From Roridomyces roridus (Eukaryota; Basidiomycota; Agaricomycetes; Agaricales; Mycenaceae), in NCBI GenBank assembly GCA_029378245.1, contig JARKIF010000119.1, positions 1 through 64,000 of the forward strand: a DNA stretch of 64,000 bases, given 5' to 3'. Under the pieces are notes generated by a model, which was given only the letters and a program-made list of their open reading frames with translations, did no database searches and was not told the DNA's origin. This document shows positions 1-9,825 of this stretch, piece after piece (positions within the stretch are counted from its first letter, which is position 1; every line of letters starts with the position of its first letter). The position numbers and the translations under genes are program-made.

Positions 1-11
1 TTGAAGAAATC

Positions 12-3000
12 TTGTGCTGGAAAAAGGAAGACACTGGTGCATTCGGTCACACTGGGGGCTTCTATGCAGTTGTTGAACAGCAAGGCCGGCTGATGCTTCA
101 CTCACATTGTTTAATCTGGGTGAAAAATGCACTGTCACCCCAGGATATCCGAGACAGGCTAACATCTGAAGATAGCATTTTTACAGCAAGGCTCATTGCA
201 TATCTTAAGTCAACCCATCAAGGCAGATTCAACCATGGCAAACTCGCTGATGTGCAAGCTCGAGTGGGTGTTGACTTGCAGATTTTCGGTATCACACCAG
301 ATAATCATAAGTACCAGCCACCGACATTAACATTTCCTGAGTCTCCTCTCCTTTATGTGACACTGATAACTGCTCTGGAACATGTGGGGCTTGTAGCCGT
401 TTGTCAGAATGGTGGGGAAAATATGAACATGAGGTGGGTGACCTGCTGGTTCGATCCAACATTCATAGCTGCCGGCACTCAGTGAAGGATGTTGAAGATG
501 AGAATAATAAAAAAGATTGGCGGCATCTTAAAAGCGCAACAAAAGTACAGTTCGGATTCAAAGAACGGCGAGGGTGCCTCACAAAAGTCTGGTGTCTGCA
601 AGGCTCGATTTCCCGTGATGTTGTGGACGGAAACGGTGGTTGATCCAGATGGTCATATTACTCTTGAACATCAGGAGCCGTACATGAACACAATCAACAA
701 TCTGATTACCTATTTCTCTCGGTGCAACACGGACTATACTAGCCTCTTGTCTGGTACTGCAGTTTAAAGCTGTAATCTCCTATGTCTCCGATTATGTGTC
801 GAAACTGGGCCTCAAATCTTACCAGGCCTTTGCCTCTGTGTTCGATGTGTTTGATCGGAACTCAGATAATTTTGACAGTACCATGTCATGAAATGACCCC
901 AGGCAACAACCCGACGGGTTGTAACCCGATCAACCATCAAACCATCAATACCCTAATCAGTGATCATCATTGATCGGGCGGGTCTTGTCTCAACCCCTGC
1001 TTGGTACTCCACTCTCCCCTGCATTTAAACCCCTACCGATCTCGATCGCCCCTGCTCCTACCCCCTACCTCCTCGTACCTAATTCGATCATGTAGTATAT
1101 ATACCCGTCTACAGCCTCAGTACTGTAGACGAATCTAGTCTATTCTCCCTACGGCTTGCTCTACCTCTTGAGTCTCGTCTGCTGCTCTTCGCTCGGTCGC
1201 CTCGTTTGTTGCCGACTAGAACCCGACTTAGCCCTAGGTGCTGACATACCAGCACTGATGAGAATACTACAAGAAAACTTATGAGACAAATGGTCAATTC
1301 AATGTCCACCAAGATGGAAATTGGGAGTCCAATGGCATCCCTCTATCTCCTTGGAAATCCGGATCACTATGCGAGTCACGAGTATGCAAATTTCAGCTGG
1401 CGTACCTATGTGGCCTATGTGAAAAGAGATTGGGCAAGAGATTTGCAAAATAATTTGACCGTGGACCTTGATGACACTCCTGAGGGCTTGATAACCCTGC
1501 GGAACAACAGAGGAGACATCATTGCATCTTCAATTGTTGATGATTACACAATGCGTCCGGTGGTCTACAACTCTGTCAACTTGTGTGAGTGGATTCAGTC
1601 ACATCAGAAGAGGGCATTCACCAAATCGGAAAAAGAGCATATTCGGCAGGAGCGTGAACTGTACAGTGTGTTTGAGAAAGATATCAGTGACTCAGATAGC
1701 TCCTCCTCCTTCATTGATGGACAGCAAGATTTGACTCAAAGCAGTACCAATGAATCAGACAATGAAATCCAATTTGAACCTGATGATGTGAAAACTACAC
1801 CACTCAAGTACCCCTTTATTGGAGATCACCGACAGAAGGACACTCATGGCGTTTACTGTGACTTTTCAAGGCTCAACATGATCATCCCGAATTTCATGGG
1901 TGGTGCCATTCCACGATCAGACCGTGGAGACCGTGAATATTACTGTATATCTATTTTGACAATGTTTAAACCTTGGCGTTCACCGAGAGATCTCAAGGAT
2001 GTATCTTCCACTTGGGATGAAACCTTTAATGATCACACCTTCACTGAACAGCAACAACAGTTGTTGAGGAACTTCAACCTTCGTTTTGAATGCAATGATG
2101 CACAAGATGATCACTACGCAGCCATGAAACGCAAGCTGGCTGAAGCAGATTTTGAACACCCAAGCCATTTCAACCACACCATCCTGGGCCACAAGGATGA
2201 TGTTGCAGACTTCATTGATGATGAGTTGGATGAATGCGAAGATTACTCTGCCAATGAAATTGGTCCCAAATCTCGTAAATTGAAAGTGCAGATGGAGGAG
2301 ATAAGGTCTGTACTTGCTGGTTGTAAATGGCTTAATAAAATGACTGATGGTTTGATCATGGATGTTTGCACCGAGCCTTTGACTCCACCTTTCAAGACTA
2401 AAACCAGCTGGTCAAAAATTGTGGAAGCTGAGAGAAAGCTGCTCACAGTCAACAAATTGGCAAATATGCCCGTGAGCTATGCTGGTCATGCTGGACAATC
2501 CACTGTGGCTACACATAACAAAGTAGAGGAGCTGCCATTCAACTATTTCACCTCTGCACAAAATGTTGATGCAGACTCGAACATGAACATCAAGCTGGAA
2601 TGCTGCAAGTGCTTCACATTGAACACCGAACAGACCAGAGCATTTACCATTGTAGCAGATCATGCCTCCGTAGTCCAATCAGTGCCGCTGAGAATGTATC
2701 TAGGTGGCATGGGAGGTTCAGGTAAATCACAAGTCATCAAGGCAATCAGCCGATTTTTTGAAATGAGGAATGAAAATTACAGATTCATGCTCCTGGGACC
2801 CACAGGATCAACCGCAGCTCTTGCCAATGGCTCCACTTACCATTCTGTCTTCAAGGTGCCCCGAGAAACTGGGCGTAAAAATCGAGATGACATTGACGGA
2901 ATTCGTAATGAGACAACTGCAATGGCAGCTGTCAATGAACGTATCCAAGGTGTTGAGTATATTTTCCTTGATGAAGTTTCCATGGTGTCCTGCAATGATC

Positions 3001-5322
3001 TGCAAATCCTTGCAAGTCAGGCTGCTAAGGCCAGAAATATCCATGATGTTGCATTTGGGGGATTGAATGTGATTTTGGCGGGTGATTTTGCACAGTTGCC
3101 ACAGACTCGTGGCCCTGCTCTATATGTGTCCTTGAAAACTGTCAGTCTTGCAGATGCAAATACAGAGTTCGATCAAGCCTCAGTTCTGGGTCGCATGATT
3201 TGGCACCAATTCAACACTGTCATGATTCTCCGGCAGAATATGAGACAGAGTACTTCTACAGCGGAAGATTTAAAACTGCGTACTGCACTGGAGAATATGA
3301 GATATTGTGCATGCACAGCTCAAGATATTGAATTCTTGAGAACCCATGTTGCAAGCGACAAGCCGGGTCATCCACGTTTGGACTCTGTTGAGTTCAGAAA
3401 TGTGTCTGTGATCACTGCCTGGAATGTGCACAAAGACACAATAAATCAATTAGGTGCAGAGAGGTTTGCTGCCAACACTGGCCAAGAGCTCCATGGATTC
3501 TACTCTGTTGACCGAATGAGTGCAGCAAATGTTGATCGAAAGAAGTGGAAGAACTGTCCTCAAGCCCGAGTCCGGCGAATTGGTCCTCAGTTGCAGGAAC
3601 AGCTCTGGATGGCAACCCCCTCAGCGACGGCAGAGCATGTTCCCGGCTGCTTACGTCTATGCATGGGCATGCCTGTCATGATTAAATCAAATGATGCAAC
3701 TGAACTCTGTATAACCAAAGGTCAAGAGGCATATGTGCGTGGATGGAATCAATCTCTTGGTCCTCATGGAAAACCAATACTAGAAACCCTCTTTGTGGAG
3801 CTCGTGAATCCGCCGCGGCCCATACAAATTCCAGACCTGCCACAGAATGTTGTGCCTTTGCCACGAACAACTATGAAAACAACAGCACTGCTTGAGGATG
3901 ATTCGTTGTTGAGTTTGAACAGAGAACAAGTGCCAGTCTTGCAGAAATTCTCCATGACTGACTATGGGGCACAGGGAAAGTCCAGAAATCCAAATGTTTG
4001 CCACTTGAATAATTGCCAGAGCCATATGGCCTACTATGTTGCACTCTCCAGAGGAACCAAAGCATCAGGAACAGCCATCATTCAAGGCTTTGATGAAAAG
4101 ATGATCACAGGTGGAATCACTGGATTTCTTCGTCAGGAATTCCGCGAGCTTGAAATGTTGGATGAAATTACCACCTTGAAGTGTAATGGTGAACTTCCGT
4201 TGCAGGTCACTGGGTTTTACCGTGTCAACTTCTACGTTCCTATTTGCTGTGGCGCAAAGACCATAGTGATCCAGGACATATACATCCTGTTATACGGGAG
4301 AACAGGAATATCTCAAATATTTCCCCTGATGTCTATGACACCTGGAAACCCAGTCTTGACTCTGAGAAACGAGGAACAAGGCGCCGTGCCACAACAGATA
4401 TTGATACAAGAAGTTCAAAGACAAAAAAGACTGAGCATCACAACAGCGCTGAAATGCATGCAGGTTTGAACTTGAATAGAAGTCCAATTGGCCTGGTCTG
4501 GGATAATGTGAACTGGAGTTGTGGCTATGATGCACTTTTCACCCCACTGGGTCATTTGTGGCGAGCTGACAGACAGAGATGGACCACAACTTTCAACCGT
4601 CTGAATCCAGTACTTGGTCTCTGGTCCAACTGGATGGTTGCACTTGAGACAACTCCCGAGATACCAAGAGATAGAGCCAGGGAGTCTTTAACAGCATCTG
4701 ATGCCTCCAAATTTCCTGTTGGACCTGTATGCCTGCGACTTGATGATCTGTTCAGCTCTGTTTCAAGTCAAGTCACATATGGCCATGCAAGAACTTACTG
4801 TGACATCTGTGGGTACTTGGAAGCCGGTCTCACAGACACTTTTGGAATGCACCTGACAATGTATCGATTTAATGACTTGGAAGATGCTCCAATGACCACA
4901 AGTCAGTGGCTGTATCATCATTTCAACCGCCCCATTCGAAGACAATGTCCACAATGTGGTTCTCGAGGAACTCGCACACACCTTCGCAGACAAACAAATG
5001 TAATTGAAGTCCCACCTATTTTCATTCTCAGTGTAACCATGGTAACCTTATTCTTGAAGACACTCTGCATTTCAGGACCGAGAGCACTGTCAATCAAATG
5101 AGTCTTGTCGGGTTCATCTATCACTCCGAGGGTGATCGACATTTCTCAAGTGCAACGGTTGGTGATGATAAAATTTTGTGGTATCACGATGGAATTGCCA
5201 CAGGGCGGCGCTGCATGCCAATGGGTCATATCTCTTCAATTGACAATCATACTTTGCACAACCGGGGCAGCTACAGGTTGGCGGCAGCCATATACAGCCA
5301 ATCCGAGTCCACAGCCATCTAA
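12..5322 (+). pseudogene. Decayed Helitron Rep-helicase (RepHel) with USP-like C-terminal part, 5' truncated by window edge
   Basis: Rolling-circle transposon protein. In order: a Rep part with the HUH motif (LHSHCLIW, about 99-122), a zinc-finger-like stretch, then the paired-tyrosine motif YVSDYVSK (about 780-803). After a solo LTR the frame resumes in a 1062-codon ORF (1281-4469) holding a PIF1-type helicase: Walker A GGMGGSGKS (near 2703), Walker B DEVSM (near 2967), GDFAQLP, then GAQGKS and YVALSRG near the end. Downstream, in another frame (4244-5101), lies a ubiquitin-protease-like Cys box (NWSCGYDAL), and in a third frame (5098-5322) a His box-like GFIYH...HFSSA and WYHDG. Breaks: frame changes near 400-490, an extra T near 763, near 4240 and near 5095, plus the LTR. 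It therefore cannot make a full protein. Base composition is lower in GC than the neighbouring host genes. Confidence 0.88.
884..1246 (+). mobile_element. Solo LTR of a Ty3-like retrotransposon, flanked by TACCA target duplication
   Basis: It begins TGTCATGA and ends GGTGCTGACA (TGTCA/TGACA inverted termini). The 5 bases before it (879-883) and after it (1247-1251) are both TACCA, a perfect 5-bp target-site duplication. A TATATATA box lies at 1096-1103. A second copy of the same LTR is at 61358-61707, there followed by gag sequence, which fixes orientation and class. Removing the LTR and one TACCA rejoins the Helitron reading frame exactly (NFDSTSTDENTTRK), so the LTR entered an already assembled Helitron gene and later lost its internal part by LTR-LTR recombination. 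Confidence 0.93.
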
Positions 5323-5479
5323 ATTGTTTGAAAAGCTGGAATCGTACCTGCCATGCGCGAGCAATGGCCTCAAAGCCAGGTCACTCTGATGTCAGTCGAT
5401 CTCATTTTGATCTCGCTTGTTTTCATTCTGATCTCCCCGGATTTTGTTTTGATCTGGCCGAATTTTTGTTTTACATTGA

Positions 5480-5495
5480 GACCGTGATCACGGTC
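5480..5495. repeat. Perfect 16-bp palindrome in the Helitron 3' flank
   Basis: GACCGTGATCACGGTC is fully self-complementary. It sits in a T/A-rich stretch (5390-5560) where blocks like ATCTCATTTTGATC recur in both orientations, giving a larger imperfect inverted repeat. Helitrons usually end with a hairpin shortly before CTRR. A CTGG lies 15 bases downstream, but it is followed by C rather than T, so identification as the Helitron 3' end is only a possibility. Confidence 0.5.
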
Positions 5496-5581
5496 AGAAA
5501 ATGAGAATGCTGGCCATCAAAATGAGATTTTGGCGGTCGAAACAGAAATGATCTTTTTGTCCAGGAAGGACACCTGTATAT

Positions 5582-6048
5582 TTATCTATTCAGTCCTAGT
5601 ATCAGCCCAGAACTGCGGCATAACAATAGCCGTCCACACTTTAACCTTGGCCCGGATCTAATCAACCCCTGCATGAGCGTCAAACCTCTCTCCCTGTACA
5701 TCTCCACGAGTTGCTTGCCGCACATTCCAGATGAAACTTGCTCTTCAATCTGCTCATGTTGCTCCAAAGCAGGTTCTCGCTTGATCAGCGCAGCGAAAAG
5801 GTTTCCAAAGGCGTCCGAGTTGACCCCAGGCTTAGCCAACAACGGCCCCTATTCTCCCAGATCTCCGACACAGACTGCCGTACAACCACCATGAAGGAGC
5901 GATAGACCAGGTGCGGGGGCATGATTTTACCCACCAGGTTGAGTGCCATGTCGACGTTGCGCTGGGGGAGATGGGGGAACGCCAGGGTGCAGTCTAGTAG
6001 AAGCGCCCGGACCGTCATGAAGCCGAGGTAGATATCCCAGCGTAGCAA
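5582..6048 (-). pseudogene. Frameshifted remnant of an unrecognised host-type gene
   Basis: Two overlapping minus-strand reading frames (6048-5785 and 5842-5582) read as one protein if a single base is restored near 5845: LGFMTVRALLLDCTLAFPHL... continues in the second frame as ...LAKPGVNSDAFGNLFAALIK... and ends ...YRERGLTLMQGLIR. Composition is that of a folded, helical protein, not a random ORF. I do not recognise the family. No start codon is evident and the upstream part is missing, so it is a fragment lying between the inverted repeats of the Helitron flank. Confidence 0.45.
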
Positions 6049-6779
6049 AGAAAGAAGAAGAATTTGTCACACAGCAAGAACGAACCCAATCCCGATTCAA
6101 CCTACACACCAAGATACCTGGGCTTGAGGCCATTGCTCCGCATGGCAGGTACGATTCTGTTTTTGGTCCTTCATAAGTTTGCATCCAGTTAATTATTTGA
6201 CGGACTTGATGCGGATGTTGGACTTGGGCGTTGAACTGAAAACAATCATTTTCCAATCATTTTCCCTGGGCCAGGACCCTGGCTTGCCGATGCCGAGAAA
6301 GCGGGGAAAGAGGAGCCCAGGAAGTTTTGGGGGCGAATGTAAGTAAGGTCTTCACGGGATCAAAGAACAGTTGTTCATGGTTGATGCATGTGCACACCCG
6401 GTGGGATCATCCGGCACCTTGACGGCTCCGAAGCGGATGATCGCCGGTAGTCTGCGGCGAGCAGCGATCATCGTGAGATCTTGATCTTAGACACCGGCAA
6501 CATCCTCGGCACGCGGCGCTTTTGGTCTAATCTCTTTCCGAGTTGTCTCCGAGACACAGAGTAGCTACTAGAGAGGTGAATTCAAGGTGAGTTGAGCAGC
6601 GCCGCATGACGGCTGAGTCAGAGGGCAGCACTCGTTACCAACTCGCGACACGGCTGATCCACCATGTGCCCCGGCGGCAACCAGATAAACATGCGGGACG
6701 GACATCGGAACATGCCCCGACTTCCAAATGGATATCGGGGATCGTTTGATGCCCAAAGCCGTTAAAAAGAACGATTCCT

Positions 6780-8130
6780 AAGCAAGTTAGGAATCGTAAT
6801 CGATGTGGATGAATTGTAAGTAGACGCGAATCTTCTGGCCACTGGGTTCACAAAATCAAGATCTCATGCGCGCATGATACCCAACCATGAGACTACCAGA
6901 CATACTTACAAAGTTGCAACATCAGTCAGAAACCAATGAAATTCATGGCTGATTGGTGATTGTACCGATCCGGAATAGTTCAAGGCCAACGCGGCGAAAA
7001 AAGGATATGCTGATCGGCCTCAAATTACGAACCCCATCCCGAATCGAACGGGAACCTTCTGTCACTAGACGAATACCGACGGTGAATTGTGGGCAGACGC
7101 GATTCATTTCGCCATTGGGTTCGCAGGAATTCAGGAATCTGGATTGAAGGACAACTGAGAATCAAGATGCGCCTACATACGGATATCTGGAATACTCCAA
7201 ATGCCAACACTGTAAAAAAGGTGATCATTGCGTTGGAGATGAACCCAATCCCGGTTCAAACGGGAGCCTTCTGCTGCGAGACACAATACTGGTGAATTGT
7301 GAGCAGATGCGATTCATTTCGCCATTGGGTTCGCAGGATTGACGAGGGAGACCCGCCATATCGATTCCGGGCAAACCTACAGATTCGGAACACTTCAATG
7401 CCAACGGGGAGGGGAAAAAAAAATGTCTTCAACGCATTGTCGTGAACCCAATCCCGAATCAAACGGGAACCTTCTGCCATTAGACACAATACCGAATAAT
7501 CGTGCGCAGACGCGTTTCATCATTGGGTTCGTAAGAACACTTGTGTACCAATCGGGAAGAGTCCAAAGCGAACGGCGAACACAGCTCTTGAAACAAAACA
7601 GAGGTTGATTCCAGCCAAGAACGAACCCAATCCCGAATCGAACGGGAACCTTCTGTCACTACACGAATACCAAATAATCGTGCGCAGACGCGATTCATTT
7701 CGCCACTGGGCTCGCAAGAACACTGAATTGCCGGTTGAGAATCAAGATGCGGCTACATACGGATATCTGGAACACTTCCTTGCCAGCACAGCGGGAAACA
7801 AAAAAGTGCAGACTCGGATCTGTCATCATGAACCCAATCCCGAATCGAACGGGAACCTTCCGCCTGCAACTAGACAGTACCGGTGAATTGTGAGCAGACG
7901 CGACTCTGGAATCTGGATTGAATGACAATTGAGAATCAAGATGCGCCTACATACAGATCTTGAACGGTCCAATGCCAACACGGCGGAAAAAAAACGATTT
8001 GCTCATAATTGGACTGGAGATGATTCATACCCAATCCCGGTTCGAACGGGAACCTCCTGCCACTCAGATTACCAGGTCAAGTTGGAAGCAAACACGATTC
8101 ATTTCGCCATTGGCCATGGGTTCACGAGAA
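6780..8130 (-). ncRNA. Tandem array of six or seven tRNA-like units, each followed by an oligo-T run
   Basis: Read on the minus strand, about 92-nt units recur every 180-220 bp: 7029-7122, 7241-7332, 7444-7530, 7623-7713, 7830-about 7900 (5' half decayed) and 8029-8123. A partial copy lies near 6800-6850 and another tail near 6080. Each has a perfect T-arm (TCCCGTTCGATTCGGGA or a variant in which the 5-bp stem is kept), an AGG(T/C) variable stretch, and pairing ends (AACCCAA/TTGGGTT) like a 7-bp acceptor stem. A short D-like hairpin (GCG/CGC) and a TCTG/CAGA stem enclosing a long loop are also present. T6-T9 runs follow 20-35 nt past the 3' end (A-runs on the plus strand at 6997-7002, 7214-7219, 7415-7423, 800-805 of the 7-kb block, and 7987-7994), as in Pol III terminators. 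The D-loop lacks GG and no anticodon can be assigned, so these are tRNA-derived, not standard tRNAs. Confidence 0.6.
7241..7332 (-). ncRNA. Best-preserved tRNA-like unit of the array (92 nt)
   Basis: Ends pair as AACCCAA with TTGGGTT. The D-like stem is GCG/CGC, the anticodon-like stem TCTGC/GCAGA with a 28-nt loop (possibly an intron), the variable stretch AGGC, and the T-arm TCCCG-TTTGAAC-CGGGA. Compared with its neighbours the T-loop and stem show covariation-like changes that keep pairing. A T6 run begins 21 nt downstream. Confidence 0.5.
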
Positions 8131-8316
8131 GTCGTGAACGCGGCTATTTATTCGACAGCCTCAGGCAACACCAGATTATTGCTGATTGTCGATTGTCGAT
8201 TGCACAGTTGGACTTCAAGCCCAAACGATGATAAACTAGAGAGGTACACACTGGCACTGCTACATACCTACACGCACGCACGCAACACGAATGCCAAGAA
8301 ACGCACGAAAGCTCGC

Positions 8317-9825
8317 TCACACCTCCACCCTTTCAGTTTCACGATCGCGCACCACTTCCTCCTTCCCTTCCTCCACCGGCACGTCATCCAGCCTGGCCTT
8401 CTTGACCTCCACCTTCTCTCCTTCCGCATCTCCCTCTCCCTCTCCCTCCCCCTCTCCATCCCTACTGTCCACGTCTTCCTCACGCAGCCGCTTCTTCCCA
8501 TTCACCCCACTCGACTCCGCACGCGCATCAGATTCAGCCGACCCACGTACATTCGAATCCAATTCCACCGCACCTCCCGACGACAACGACGACGGTGGCG
8601 CCCAGGCCATGAATGCCGGACCCGGGATGTTTGCATGTGCATGTGCATGGCCGTTGACACCATTGGCATTCGTACGCTCCCCGTTCGTCGAGCTCGGTTT
8701 GGCCGCGTCAGGACCCGGGTGAGGCGTAGATACGCCGTTGTTTTGAGTAGGAGTGGGAGTGGGAGTGGGAGATTGATGCTGCTGCTGCTGCTGCTGCTGT
8801 TGGTACGCAGCGAGGGGGTGCTGGTATGGAAGGCCGTGGCTGTAGGTGTAGTGACTAGCCTCGCCGTTGCTGGCGTCGTTTTGGTGCGCATGGGAGGGAG
8901 CGGTTGGGGCCGGGGAGGATTGAGATTGTGGATGAGGAGCGAGAGAGGATGGCTCAGTCGAGTCCGTCTGCGCGTAGCGTTCGTTACTCGATGAACGGCA
9001 AAAGGAGAGCTTAGTACTCACCGTCGTCCGACTCCCGGCCCGTTTTTGTTGTGTAAACTGCTCCGGTCTGGCACACGAGTGCGTCCGTTCGTACAGACCA
9101 CATTTGTTGCATAGCTAAAGGGCATTAGCACTCGTGTAAAAAAAAAAATGAGAAAACAAGGAGCACGCACCACTTTCCCTGCACTCAAATTCGAACGTCT
9201 CCACGTACTCGCTTCAGTCTGCGTGGTCATTCAGAGTCTGATATTTGAATGTAGGAGAAAGCAAACGCACCGTCCGACAATTGAAACACCTGCGACGAAC
9301 GGTATCGGTGAGCTTTGTCGCCGCATCGTCCGTGTACGATATTGATCCTGGGGGACCTGGAGGGAGTACGGGTCTAGGACTCGCACTAGCGCTGCCAGTA
9401 CCACGAGGACGGGCAGCAGACTGAGACGCGTGGGCAGGAGTGCCGGGCGACGCGCTCGGCGGGGGAAGGCCGTAGTATCCGAAAGGAGGAGGAGGGAGTG
9501 GGTAGCCGTAGGGCATGGGTGGAGGAGGGCCGTAACGTTCGTCGTGGGGATACGCGTGTGGATGACCGTGACCGTGACCGTTGGACGGAGGAGGCGGGGG
9601 TGGCGCGTACATGTAGCCTCCGTATGCACGTGGGTCGTACGGGTAGGGCGAGCCGTGTGGATGGATGGTGTGCGATGGATGTGTAGGAGGCGCGGGTGAG
9701 TGACGCCCTGAGGACGGAACTGGCGGCGTCGAGACTGCGCTGCGATCGCCTGGCGGTGGAGAGGGCGGGTGGCGCTCGTACGACGGGCGGGCGTGCTGGG
9801 ACTCGGGCTGGGGTGTCGTGGACAT
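8317..9825 (-). CDS. GATA-type zinc finger transcription factor
   Basis: Four exons: 9825-9271, 9218-9171, 9114-9022 and 8967-8317, all in frame, giving 448 residues. Residues 1-180 are Pro/Gly/Tyr-rich low complexity. The finger follows: CFNC-(19 residues with WRRS)-CNKC, then GLYERTH, spread over exons 1-3 as is common for agaric GATA factors. The C-terminal exon holds a Gln run (7 Q, a CTG/CAG tract near 8780), SPTPTPTPT, an EGEGEGEG acidic stretch and a KKARL basic patch. It should be a nuclear DNA-binding regulator recognising GATA sites. A TATA-like TTATAAA lies near 9940, about 115 bp before the start. The target pathway cannot be told from sequence. The ATG at 9825 is the first in the frame after the 5' region. 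Confidence 0.88.

Larger units (their letters stand above)
5339..6157. repeat. 43-bp inverted repeat pair around the Helitron 3' flank
   Basis: The stretch 5339-5381 is repeated in inverted orientation at 6116-6157 with about 40 of 43 positions identical (one 1-base gap, one substitution around CAAAGCC/CAAGCCC). The left copy starts just past the last USP-like coding block of the Helitron. I see no clear target duplication. It may be terminal repeats of a small element or a captured duplicate of the Helitron tail. Confidence 0.7.

Noticed and set aside
6780..8130. Functional standard tRNA genes
   Set aside because: D-loop lacks the GG pair, the anticodon loop is too long and variable, and no anticodon is shared between copies.
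7960..8994. 344-codon plus-strand ORF
   Set aside because: It runs antisense through the last exon of the GATA factor and into the tRNA-like array; its Arg/Ser/Leu-rich composition mirrors the low-complexity antisense strand.
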